From DATKDU01 sp035512595 (lineage in GTDB: Bacteria > Planctomycetota > Planctomycetia > Pirellulales > Pirellulaceae): a stretch of DNA of 22,067 nt. Under the pieces are notes generated by a model, which did no database searches, was not told the origin of the DNA, and saw only the letters and a program-made list of their open reading frames with translations. The position numbers and the translations under genes are program-made. Below are positions 14,711-22,067 of this stretch, in pieces. The stretch spans positions 1 through 22,067 of the forward strand of contig DATKDU010000048.1 in NCBI GenBank assembly GCA_035512595.1, in the 5' to 3' direction. Within the stretch, counting starts at the first letter, position 1. The number at the start of each line of letters is the position of its first letter.

Positions 14711-14738
14711 ATTATTTTTCCCGACGGCGGCGAGTCAA
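14711..14738 (-). promoter_or_regulatory. Candidate sigma70-type promoter on the minus strand
   Basis: Read on the minus strand, TTGACT (complement of 14733-14738) is followed after 16 nt by AATAAT (complement of 14711-14716); each box matches the consensus at 5 of 6 positions. It lies in an A/T-rich pocket and points towards the leader hairpin and the 76-residue gene. Transcription would start near 14704. Confidence 0.5.
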
Positions 14739-15138
14739 GTTTTGCAAAAAAATTTCGGCACTCGCAAACGCTGTTTCGTTGTTCCGAAATCATTTCGCGC
14801 TATTGCGCGTCCTGATTTATCGGCATCCATTGCTACCGAACGGATGCCACTGGGTGCTGTGAGCCCGAAATCAACAAGGGAAGATTCACCGCCATAAGCA
14901 CTTTTCATCGGGAGCCCCGCCTGCATTCCGGTTCATGCCCAAAAATAGCGTCAAGTGGGGTAGATCGGAATACGAAGAGGCGCGTGACGCCCAGGGTGGG
15001 GAACCACGAATTTCCGGTTCGTGAGCCAACCTCGGGAGTGTTGAGAATCGCGTGCGGAACCACTATGATTCGCAAGGACTTACGTCAAACGAAAGTTTTC
15101 AGTGCAGGCGAACTAGACACTTGGGAGATGTGACAACC

Positions 15139-15558
<420 letters not shown>

Positions 15559-15566
15559 GTCCACAG

Positions 15567-16595
15567 TCAGGCATTCATACCCGACTTTGGACTTTGGACT
15601 CGGTCGGCCATTGCCAACTCATCGACCAGCCATTCGATCAGCGTCGTCAAGTTCACGTTCGCATCGACGTGGCTGAGCGCATCCAGGCACAATTCCTGGC
15701 AGTGGGCCGCCGGCTCGGCATCGCCGCCCCTCTCGGCGGCCGCCTGCATCTTCGCGCGATAGAACTCGGTCGCCATCTGCGCCGCTTCGCGCATCCGCGC
15801 TCGCTTGGCCGGCGCTTCCTTGCCGGCCGCATCGACGAATTGCTGCACCAGCTTGGCCAGCGGCAACTGGTCGAGCTCAGAACGCGACAAGTGCTCGATG
15901 AGCTCCTGGCGAAATCCGATCACTGCCTCGTCGCACCACATGGCGGCCCGCGTCAGGCTGCCGCCGGATAATCGCGCCGCCTCCTGAGCCAGTGCCGGAT
16001 CGCTGCACAAATCCTGCGACAGAAGCAGCTCCGCCACCTCCGCCTCGGAGAGCGGTTCGAACCGCACGATTTGGCATCGCGAGCGGATCGTGGGCAATTG
16101 CCGCTGCTGGCTGGTCCCGATCAAGATCAGGACCGAGTGCGGCGGCGGCTCTTCAAGCGTTTTGAGGAGCGAGTTGGCGCTCTCGCGGCTGCCGAGGGCC
16201 AGCAAATCGGCATCGTCGATGATTCCGACTCGCCGTTTGCCGGAAAACGGCTTGAGCGACAACTCGTAGCAGAGGCCGGCCCGCATCCGATGCTCCTTGT
16301 CGCCGATGAACAGCTCCAGCGGCAGGTTGCTGGCGTCCGCCGGAGGCTGAACGACGTGGACGTCCGGGTGCGTCCCTGCTTCCACCTGCTGGCAAGCCGG
16401 GCATTTGCCGCATGGGTCGAGTGCCGCTTCCGGGCGTGTGTCGCACAGGAGCCCCTGGGCCAGCTTGAGGGCGAACCTCCGTTTTCCGACTCCCGGCGGA
16501 CCGACGAACAGGAACGTGCTGGCCAGCCGGCCGCGGGATAGGGCCGTACGGAATTGCTCGACGACTCGGTCGTGACCGCAGATGGAGTGCCACAT
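15567..16595 (-). CDS. holB: DNA polymerase III subunit delta prime
   Basis: This 342-residue protein is the clamp-loader delta prime/gamma-like AAA+ subunit. It has a Walker A-like GPPGVGKR (32-39), a four-cysteine zinc site (C51, C62, C65, C68 in DPCGKCPAC), the acidic IIDDADLL motif, NSLLKTLEEPP, and the clamp-loader SRC motif in PTIRSRCQIVRF. The helical C-terminal domain follows. With gamma/tau and delta subunits it loads the beta sliding clamp onto primed DNA in the cytoplasm. Retention of Walker A and SRC leaves open that it is a DnaX-like paralogue, but the size and the tmk neighbour favour HolB. It starts 2 nt after the tmk stop, without its own clear ribosome-binding site, so translational coupling is likely. 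The last residues (VQSPKSG) come from a heptamer repeat. Confidence 0.92.
   Translation of the reverse strand: MWHSICGHDRVVEQFRTALSRGRLASTFLFVGPPGVGKRRFALKLAQGLLCDTRPEAALDPCGKCPACQQVEAGTHPDVHVVQPPADASNLPLELFIGDKEHRMRAGLCYELSLKPFSGKRRVGIIDDADLLALGSRESANSLLKTLEEPPPHSVLILIGTSQQRQLPTIRSRCQIVRFEPLSEAEVAELLLSQDLCSDPALAQEAARLSGGSLTRAAMWCDEAVIGFRQELIEHLSRSELDQLPLAKLVQQFVDAAGKEAPAKRARMREAAQMATEFYRAKMQAAAERGGDAEPAAHCQELCLDALSHVDANVNLTTLIEWLVDELAMADRVQSPKSGMNA
15583..15603. repeat. Heptamer array inside the 3' end of holB
   Basis: Three 7-nt units run from 15583 to 15603 (GACTTTG, GACTTTG, GACTCGG). On the coding strand they read CCAAAGTC-type units and encode part of the holB C-terminus just before its stop. 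Confidence 0.7.
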
Positions 16596-16597
16596 GT

Positions 16598-17227
16598 TCA
16601 GGAGCCAGGAGTCAGGGGCCAGGGGCCAGGGGCCAGTGATGTCACCGCGGCGACAACGTCGGCGTGGACGGTTTCGGGGGGACGGTCGGCACCGATCACA
16701 ACCACGTCTTTTCGCCGCGCCGCTTCGATCAAAAATCCCTGCCGCACGCGTTCCAGGTACGCCAGTCCCTGCGCTTCCATCCGGTCGTGCTCTCGCTGAA
16801 TGCGGGCCGCCGCTTTGTCCGCCGGCATGTCGAGCACGATCGCCAGCCGCGGCATCACGCCGCCGACCGTGACCGCGCCGACCTGCCACACGTCGTCCGG
16901 ATCGAGACCGCCGGCATGGGCCTGGTAAACGACATTGGCCAGCAGGAACCGGTCCGACAAGACCCACTTCCCTGCCGCGAGTGCCGGGCGGATCACTTCC
17001 TCCACAAGCTGCGCCCGCGCCGCCATATACAGCAGCATTTCGCTCTTGCGGTGGATCGGCATGTCGTGCCGGTCGAGGAGGACCGCCCGCAGCTTCTCAC
17101 CCAGCGGCGTGCTCCCCGGATCGCGGCACTCAATCACCTCTTTGCCCCGGGCGCGCAGCCAATCGGCCAGCAGCCGAATCTGCGTCGATTTGCCCGCGCC
17201 GTCCACGCCGTCGAAGCTGAGAAACAT
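16598..17227 (-). CDS. tmk: Thymidylate kinase
   Basis: This 209-residue protein phosphorylates dTMP to dTDP with ATP, an essential step of dTTP synthesis. The P-loop FDGVDGAGKST spans residues 5-15. RDPGSTPLGEKLR corresponds to the usual REPGGT substrate motif, and SDRFLLANVVYQAHAGGLD is the DR(Y/F) motif; Leu-Leu-Ala-Asn replaces the more common sequence around its serine. A lid-like QREHDRMEAQGLAYLERVRQGF follows. The length is normal, but the last ~14 residues (SLAPGPWPLTPGS) and the stop codon are encoded by a repeat. The start at 17227 is set by the universal N-terminus (MFLSFDGVDG). It begins 47 nt from the divergent cytochrome-family gene at 17275 and is followed after 2 nt by holB, so tmk-holB is an operon. 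Confidence 0.95.
   Translation of the reverse strand: MFLSFDGVDGAGKSTQIRLLADWLRARGKEVIECRDPGSTPLGEKLRAVLLDRHDMPIHRKSEMLLYMAARAQLVEEVIRPALAAGKWVLSDRFLLANVVYQAHAGGLDPDDVWQVGAVTVGGVMPRLAIVLDMPADKAAARIQREHDRMEAQGLAYLERVRQGFLIEAARRKDVVVIGADRPPETVHADVVAAVTSLAPGPWPLTPGS
16601..16635. repeat. Heptamer array at the tmk-holB junction
   Basis: Five 7-nt units lie end to end: GGAGCCA, GGAGTCA, then GGGGCCA three times. They are coding for the tmk C-terminus on the minus strand and end at the tmk stop codon, immediately before holB. The same heptad period occurs in the other arrays of this window with unrelated sequences. Confidence 0.85.
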
Positions 17228-17274
17228 GGGGCTGATTGTATGCGGGAATGCCGCTCGGACGGTACCATGGGGGA

Positions 17275-20200
17275 ATGACGAAAAGGTTCCTGATTTCAGC
17301 CGCCTGTTGGTCGATCGCGGTCAGTTCTGCGTTGGCTGATGAAACCGTGGACTTCTCTGCCGGCGCCGGTCTCGTCTTCGAGCGGCATTGCCTTCAGTGC
17401 CATAACGACGCGGAGAAGAAGGGTGGCCTGTCGCTGGCGACGGCCAAGTCGGCACTGGCCGGCGAGAGCGGAGTGATCCTCGAGCCGGGGAAGCCCGACA
17501 GCAGTTTGATCCTCGACTACATCACCGGCGACAAGCCAGAAATGCCCAAGGGGAAGCCGCCGCTGAAGCCAGAGGAAATCGAGTCGATCCGGGCTTGGAT
17601 CGCGGCGGGAGCCAAGTGGCCGGAAGGGCTCGTGCTCAAGGACAAAGCACTGGCGGATGCCGACTGGTGGTCGCTGAAGCCGATCGTTCGTCCAGAGATT
17701 CCCAAGCTGGGTGACGATGACCAGCGGCGGGTCCGCACGCCGATTGATGCGTTCATCCTGGCCAAGCTTCGCGAACAGAAGCTTGAGCCGTCGCCAGAAG
17801 CCGACAAGCGGACGCTGATCCGCCGACTGTACTTCGATTCTGTAGGATTGCCGCCGACGCCCGAGGAGATCGAGTCGTTTCTGGCCGATAGCGACGAGAA
17901 GGCGTATGAAAAACTGGTCGAGCGGCTGCTGGCGTCGCCGCAATATGGCGAGCGGTGGGCTCGGCACTGGCTCGACGTCGTCCATTTCGGCGAAACGCAC
18001 GGTTATGACAAGGACAAGCCGCGGCTAAACGCCTGGCCTTACCGCGACTACGTCATCCGGGCCTTCAATGAGGACAAGCCGTTCGGCCAGTTCGTTCAGG
18101 AACAGATCGCGGGCGATGTGCTGTTTCCGGAGACACGCGATGGGCTAGAGGCTCTCGGATTTCTCTCCGCCGGCCCGTGGGATTTCATCGGCCACGCCGA
18201 GGTTCCGGAGACAAAGATCGACGGCAAGGTGGCCCGGCATCTCGATCGCGACGACATGGTGACCAACACCATGCAGACGTTTTGCAGCCTGACCGTGCAG
18301 TGCGCCCAGTGCCACAACCACAAGTTCGATCCGATCACGCAGGAGGATTATTACGCGATCCAGGCGGTGTTTGCCGCGATCGACCGGACGGACAGGGTCT
18401 ATGACATCGATCCGCAAATCGCGCGGCAGCGGCGCGAGCTCTCCGCAAAACAAACATCGCTCGTTGCACGCAAGGAAGCGATCAACAAGCAGGTTGCCGC
18501 GGCCGCCGGCCCGCGGCTGGCGGAGCTGGACAAACGGATTGCCGCCGCGAAAGCGGCGCAGGCCGGCAAGGCCAAACCGGTGGAGTTCGGCTATCACAGC
18601 AACATCGAGTTCAAGCAGGACGCGTCGAAATGGGTGCAGGTCGAGCTCAAGCATCCGGCGGCCATTGAAACGATCGTCCTCTATCCGTGCGACGACGATT
18701 TCGGCAAAATCGGCGCGGGCTTCGGCTTCCCGGTGCGGTACAAGGTGGAGATCAGCAACGACGCGGCATTTGCAGCCGAAGTGGCGACCGTCGCCGATTT
18801 CACGCAGGCGGACGTGCCGAATCCCGGACTAAAGGCGCAGAAAATCGACGTCGGCGGCAAGTCCGCGAAGTTCATCCGCATCACCGCGACGAAACTCGCG
18901 CCGCGGCTGCCAAACGATTTCATCCTGGCAATTGCGGAACTCGAGGCGCTCGATGCGGCCGGGAAAAACATCGCTGCCGGCGGACAGGTGACGAGCCTGG
19001 ACTCCATCGAAGCGCCGCCGCGCTGGCGGCGGACGAATCTGGTCGATGGGCTCTATCCGGGCGTAAGAATCGCGGCAGCAGAAGACTTGCCGGCACTGGA
19101 GCGCGGGCGGGCGGAGCTTTTTACCAAGGCCACGACCGCGGAACTCCGCAGCGAGCTGGAATCGCTCGACAAAGAACTGGGCACCGTCAAAGACTCGCTG
19201 GCCAAGCTTCCGCCGCAGAGCGTCTGCTACGTCGGCGCAGTCCACACCGGCAGCGGCAATTTTCTGGGCACCGGCGCCAGCGGCGGCAAGCCGCGGCCGA
19301 TATTTCTCTTAGAGCGCGGCAACGTGACCAAGCCGGCGGCCGAAGTCGGTCCAGGTGGGCTGTCGGCCATCGCAGCGCTGCCGTCGCGATTCGATTTGCA
19401 CGCAGACTCGGCGAGCGGGGGGCGACCATCGGCGAGCGGGGGGCGTCAGCCCCCTGATTCTGCGGCGAGTGAAGAAGGGCGACGACGGGCCGCCCTTGCC
19501 CACTGGATCACCGATCCCAACAACCCGCTCACCTGGCGGTCAATCGTCAACCGCGTCTGGCAGTACCACTTCGGCCGCGGCCTTGTCGATACGCCGAACG
19601 ACTTCGGCCGCAACGGCCAACTTCCTTCGCATCCTGAGCTGCTCGACTGGCTGGCCGCCGAATTCCGCGATGGCCGGCAGTCGATCAAGGACCTGCACCG
19701 GCTGATCGTGCTGAGTGCGACTTACAGGCAGGCGAGCGGGGGGCGTGAGCCCCCTGATAGGGTTCAGGGTTCAGGGTTCAGGGTTCAGAACGATGGCACT
19801 CCGCAATCCGCACTCCGCAATCCGCAATCGATCGACGCTGACAACCGCCTCCTGTGGCGTGCCAACCGCCGCCGGCTCGAAGCCGAGGCGATCCGCGACA
19901 GCGTGCTCTTGGTCAGCGGCAAGCTCGACAAATCGATGGGGGGCCCCAGCTTCCAGGATTTCGTGATCGACAAGCCGGAGCATTCGCCGCACTACGAATA
20001 TCACCTCCACGATCCGGACGATCCCAAATCACATCGGCGGAGCATTTACCGCTTCATCGTCCGTTCGCAGCAGCAGCCGTTTATGACGACCCTCGACTGC
20101 GCCGATCCGTCGATGCAGGTCGATAAGCGAAACGAAAGCCTGTCCGCGCTGCAGGCCCTGGCACTGCTCAACAACGGCTTCATGGTCACGATGGCCAAAC

Positions 20201-20391
20201 ACTACTCGGCCAGGCTCGACGCCCGCGGCGGCGATTTGCCGGCCAAAGTTGAGCGTGCCGTTTACGAATGCCTCGGTCGGCCGGCAACTGCGGAAGAGCG
20301 CGAGGCGTTCGTGGCGTACGCCCAGCAGCACGGCCTGACGAACTTGTGCCGCGTGCTGTTTAACCTCAATGAGTTTGTATTTGTGGAGTAG
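17275..20391 (+). CDS. PSCyt1-PSCyt2-PSD1 protein (DUF1549/DUF1553) with discoidin-like insert
   Basis: This 1038-residue protein has a signal peptide (MTKRFLISAACWSIAVSSALA) and then PSCyt1 at about 25-125 with C39-LQ-C42-H43 and a candidate axial Met in PEMPKGKPPL. PSCyt2/DUF1549 (about 135-370) contains RRLYFDSVGLPPTPEE, ERWARHWLDVVHFGETHG and C343-AQ-C346-H347. After a helical linker, about 437-590 looks like a discoidin/F5-8C carbohydrate-binding domain (WVQVELKHPAAIETIVLYP). PSD1/DUF1553 (about 738-1030) has NPLTWRSIVNRVWQYHFGRGLVDTPNDFG and ends NLNEFVFVE. Two stretches, about 712-731 and 819-853, come from DNA repeats inserted in frame. The ATG at 17275 starts the signal peptide; the ribosome-binding site is poor. 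A DUF1501 gene follows after 13 nt, so the two are co-expressed. Confidence 0.93.
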   Translation: MTKRFLISAACWSIAVSSALADETVDFSAGAGLVFERHCLQCHNDAEKKGGLSLATAKSALAGESGVILEPGKPDSSLILDYITGDKPEMPKGKPPLKPEEIESIRAWIAAGAKWPEGLVLKDKALADADWWSLKPIVRPEIPKLGDDDQRRVRTPIDAFILAKLREQKLEPSPEADKRTLIRRLYFDSVGLPPTPEEIESFLADSDEKAYEKLVERLLASPQYGERWARHWLDVVHFGETHGYDKDKPRLNAWPYRDYVIRAFNEDKPFGQFVQEQIAGDVLFPETRDGLEALGFLSAGPWDFIGHAEVPETKIDGKVARHLDRDDMVTNTMQTFCSLTVQCAQCHNHKFDPITQEDYYAIQAVFAAIDRTDRVYDIDPQIARQRRELSAKQTSLVARKEAINKQVAAAAGPRLAELDKRIAAAKAAQAGKAKPVEFGYHSNIEFKQDASKWVQVELKHPAAIETIVLYPCDDDFGKIGAGFGFPVRYKVEISNDAAFAAEVATVADFTQADVPNPGLKAQKIDVGGKSAKFIRITATKLAPRLPNDFILAIAELEALDAAGKNIAAGGQVTSLDSIEAPPRWRRTNLVDGLYPGVRIAAAEDLPALERGRAELFTKATTAELRSELESLDKELGTVKDSLAKLPPQSVCYVGAVHTGSGNFLGTGASGGKPRPIFLLERGNVTKPAAEVGPGGLSAIAALPSRFDLHADSASGGRPSASGGRQPPDSAASEEGRRRAALAHWITDPNNPLTWRSIVNRVWQYHFGRGLVDTPNDFGRNGQLPSHPELLDWLAAEFRDGRQSIKDLHRLIVLSATYRQASGGREPPDRVQGSGFRVQNDGTPQSALRNPQSIDADNRLLWRANRRRLEAEAIRDSVLLVSGKLDKSMGGPSFQDFVIDKPEHSPHYEYHLHDPDDPKSHRRSIYRFIVRSQQQPFMTTLDCADPSMQVDKRNESLSALQALALLNNGFMVTMAKHYSARLDARGGDLPAKVERAVYECLGRPATAEEREAFVAYAQQHGLTNLCRVLFNLNEFVFVE
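19408..19458. repeat. In-frame palindromic repeat, first site
   Basis: TCGGCGAGCGGGGGGCG occurs at 19408-19424 and again at 19429-19445, a 21-nt period that is exactly 7 codons. The second copy continues as GTCAGCCCCCTGAT to 19458 and can form a GGGGGC/GCCCCC hairpin. It encodes the repeated peptide SASGGR. Confidence 0.82.
19731..19826. repeat. In-frame composite repeat block, second site
   Basis: Three repeat classes lie side by side within the PSD1 domain: a third copy of GGCGAGCGGGGGGCG-tga-GCCCCCT (19731-19759), four tandem GGGTTCA heptamers (19760-19787), and four CTCCGCA/ATCCGCA heptamers (19799-19826). The reading frame stays open, adding about 34 residues between ATYRQAS and DADNRLLWR, which are normally close together in this family. 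Confidence 0.85.
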
Positions 20392-20404
20392 CAGGACGAC
20401 CGCC

Positions 20405-21877
20405 ATGTTTCCGAAGCTATCACGACGACACTTTCTGGAGACCGTCGGCCAGGGCTTTGCCGGCCTGGCACTGTCAAGCCTATTGGCCGCCGATGCCAAG
20501 GCGACGGACGATCCGCGCCTCGGCGCTCGGGCCGACATTCCCCATCATCCGCCAAAGGCCAAACGCGTCGTCCAACTCTTCATGGCGGGCGCAGCCAGCC
20601 ATATCGACCTGTTCGATTTCAAGCCGGAGCTGATCAAGCACGACGGCAAGCCGTCCGACTTCGGCGAGCACGTAGAGGCGTTTCAGAACGGCCTGGGGCC
20701 TTGGCTCCGCCCGCAGTGGGAATTCAAGCCCTACGGCAATTGCGGCAAGCTCCTGGGTGAGCCCGTCGCGGAGCTAGGCAAAGTAGTGGACGAGATGGCT
20801 TTCGTCCACAACATGGTCGGCAAGACGGGGGTCCACAGTCAGGCGACGTACCTTCAAGCGACCGGTTTTCAACTTCCGGGCTTCCCCGGCATGGGAACGT
20901 GGGTCAGCTACGGCCTGGGGAGCATGAACGAGAACTTGCCGACGTTCGTCGTCCTGCCGGACCATCGGGGCTTTGCGTCCAACGGACCCAAGAACTGGGA
21001 CTCGGCATTCCTCCCGGCTCAGCACGCGGGCACGATTATCTACCCCGGCCGCCAAACGCCGATTGCCGACCTGTTCCCCGGCCGCGGCGGCGACTTTATT
21101 AGCGCCAGCAGCGAAGCGGCCGCCCAAGCACTGCTTAGCAAGTTCAACCGCGAGCATGCCGCGGAGCATCCGCACGACGATCGGTTGGAGGCCCGCATCA
21201 AGAGCTACGAACTGGCTGCCAAGATGCAGCTTGCCGCGCCGGAAGCGCTCGACTTGTCCGATGAGCCGGCGCACATCCTCAAGCTGTACGGCCTTGACCA
21301 CGGCAGAACTCTGTTCGACAAGGAAATCAACGCGCTCGAAGAGACGGAGTATTTCTCGCGCAAATGCCTCGTCGCCCGGCGGCTGCTGGAGCGCGGCGTG
21401 CGCTTCGTGCAGATCTGGAGCGGCAACGACAACAGCTTCCCGCGCCGCAACTGGGACTCACATGAGGACGTCCGCCGCGATCACGGCCCGCTGGCCGCCG
21501 GCATGGCCCGCGGGGCGGCGGCACTGATTGCCGACCTCAAGCAGCGCGGCCTATTGGACGACACGATCATCCTGTGGACGACCGAGTTCGGGCGAATGCC
21601 GAGCACTCAGGGGGGCAGGGGGCGGGACCACAATCCGTACTGCTTCACCAATTGGCTGGCCGGCGGCGGCATACGCGGCGGCATTTCGCACGGGCCGAGC
21701 GACCAATGGGGCTACAAGCCGCTGGAGCGCGACTATCCGACGACCGTGTATGACATTCACGCCACGATCCTGCACCTTTTGGGGATCGACCACACGCGGC
21801 TGACGGTCAGGCACAATGGCATCGACCGGCGGCTTACCGACGTGCATGGGCACGTGATTCGCGAGCTATTGGCGTAG
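20405..21877 (+). CDS. DUF1501 family exported protein, second copy
   Basis: This 490-residue protein starts with a strong twin-arginine signal (SRRHFLETVGQGFAGLALSS, cleaved near LAADAKA), so it should be exported folded by Tat. DUF1501 motifs follow: LFMAGAASHIDLFDFKPEL near residues 59-77, SGNDNSFPRRNWDSHED near 339-355, and TTEFGRMPSTQGGRGRDHNPY near 395-415. Compared with the first copy it keeps the usual HIDLFD Asp and is longer, with an insert before the WDSH motif, so it is a different subtype. The fold is alkaline-phosphatase-like, with metal ligands expected among those Asp, Glu and His residues. An AGGA site 8 nt upstream supports the ATG at 20405. It lies 13 nt after the PSCyt1/PSCyt2/PSD1 gene, the standard pairing in planctomycetes, and both products probably act together outside the cytoplasm. 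Confidence 0.93.
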   Translation: MFPKLSRRHFLETVGQGFAGLALSSLLAADAKATDDPRLGARADIPHHPPKAKRVVQLFMAGAASHIDLFDFKPELIKHDGKPSDFGEHVEAFQNGLGPWLRPQWEFKPYGNCGKLLGEPVAELGKVVDEMAFVHNMVGKTGVHSQATYLQATGFQLPGFPGMGTWVSYGLGSMNENLPTFVVLPDHRGFASNGPKNWDSAFLPAQHAGTIIYPGRQTPIADLFPGRGGDFISASSEAAAQALLSKFNREHAAEHPHDDRLEARIKSYELAAKMQLAAPEALDLSDEPAHILKLYGLDHGRTLFDKEINALEETEYFSRKCLVARRLLERGVRFVQIWSGNDNSFPRRNWDSHEDVRRDHGPLAAGMARGAAALIADLKQRGLLDDTIILWTTEFGRMPSTQGGRGRDHNPYCFTNWLAGGGIRGGISHGPSDQWGYKPLERDYPTTVYDIHATILHLLGIDHTRLTVRHNGIDRRLTDVHGHVIRELLA

Positions 21878-21912
21878 TGGCGGGGCTACGGGGGCAGTAA
21901 GATGTCCGCTAG

Positions 21913-21970
21913 GTAGGACAGGTTATCAACCTGTCCCGACACTTTTGGACAGGTTGGAAACCTGTCCTAC
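21913..21970. repeat. Double-hairpin repeat (GGACAGGTT family)
   Basis: Two hairpins, GGACAGGTT-atc-AACCTGTCC (21916-21936) and GGACAGGTT-gga-AACCTGTCC (21947-21967), are separated by 10 nt and bounded by GTA and TAC. It is the same family as the block at 14160-14306. It lies between the second DUF1501 gene and the next start codon, which is only 5 nt away. Confidence 0.88.
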
Positions 21971-21975
21971 GTTCG

Positions 21976-22067
21976 ATGCATCGCGCCCGTTTCCAGTTCG
22001 GCCTGGGGTCGCTCCTATGGTTCACCGTGGGAGTTGCGGCAATCGTGAACCTGTATCTGGCCGCGGG
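21976..22067 (+). CDS. N-terminus of a membrane protein (cut by the window end)
   Basis: An ATG at 21976 opens a frame to the window edge (30 codons). It encodes a short basic start (MHRARFQFGLGS) and a hydrophobic segment (LLWFTVGVAAIVNLYLAA), typical of the RFxxxSLLW-type N-terminal anchor common in planctomycete inner-membrane proteins. No good ribosome-binding site is visible because the upstream sequence is the repeat ending at 21970. The function cannot be judged from this fragment. Confidence 0.55.
   Translation, partial: MHRARFQFGLGSLLWFTVGVAAIVNLYLAA

Larger units (their letters stand above)
14539..15138. other. 600-nt intergenic region between divergent genes
   Basis: The left half holds the leader and promoter candidate of the minus-strand 76-residue gene, described separately. 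Around 14705-14830 the sequence is markedly A/T-richer than elsewhere, fitting promoter DNA. The right half (about 14860-15138) leads to the YjbQ gene; CACGAA/TTCGTG near 15006-15024 is a small hairpin, and I find no convincing promoter boxes. An 86-codon open frame at 14602-14862 has no ribosome-binding site and unnatural composition. No tRNA or known RNA family is recognised. Confidence 0.5.

Noticed and set aside
14602..14862. 86-codon plus-strand frame in the long intergenic region
   Set aside because: No ribosome-binding site, unnatural composition, and it overlaps the minus-strand promoter and leader structure.
19760..19787. Telomere-like GGGTTCA repeats
   Set aside because: Internal to an open reading frame, only four units, and better explained as one of several heptamer arrays.

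Overview
The window looks like a GC-rich chromosomal segment of a planctomycete (Planctomycetota, Pirellulales-like; the order is an inference). The main evidence is two clusters of families that are largely planctomycete hallmarks: exported DUF1501 proteins, DUF1549/DUF1553 (PSCyt2/PSD1) proteins, PSCyt1 cytochrome domains, a PPC-domain protein and a cytochrome-WD40 fusion. Abundant short palindromic and heptanucleotide repeats between and inside genes fit the same group.

Layout. 1-327 (-): start of a secreted protein cut by the window edge. 588-3754 (+): a macro-domain protein, an exported PQQ-type beta-propeller and an exported DUF6807/PmoA-like protein. 4076-4736 (+): a small conserved-looking protein, csrA and a clear intrinsic terminator. 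5024-14163 (+): first hallmark cluster, Tat-type DUF1501 protein, PPC-domain protein, DUF1549/DUF1553 haem protein and cytochrome-WD40-coiled-coil protein, preceded by a sigma70-like promoter. 14308-14538 (-): a 76-residue protein with its own terminator, a candidate promoter and a terminator-like hairpin in its leader. 15139-15558 (+): YjbQ-family protein. 15567-17227 (-): thymidylate kinase followed by DNA polymerase III delta prime. 17275-21877 (+): second hallmark cluster, a three-domain PSCyt1/PSCyt2/PSD1 protein with a discoidin-like insert and a second DUF1501 protein. 21976-end (+): start of a membrane protein.

The two clusters probably encode periplasmic or cell-surface assemblies in which c-type haem proteins work with a Tat-exported alkaline-phosphatase-superfamily-like DUF1501 protein; substrate and electron partners cannot be read from the sequence. 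CsrA lies just upstream of the first cluster, and the first DUF1501 gene has the same CACGGAG ribosome-binding motif as csrA, so post-transcriptional control is a testable idea.

The most unusual signal is repeat biology. Many short arrays have unrelated sequences but all have a 7-nt period. Together with several hairpin repeat families they sit at gene ends, supply stop codons and C-terminal residues (cytochrome-WD40 gene, tmk, holB), sit on or beside a ribosome-binding site (DUF1549 gene), or are inserted in frame inside proteins (beta-propeller, PSCyt1/PSCyt2/PSD1 protein).
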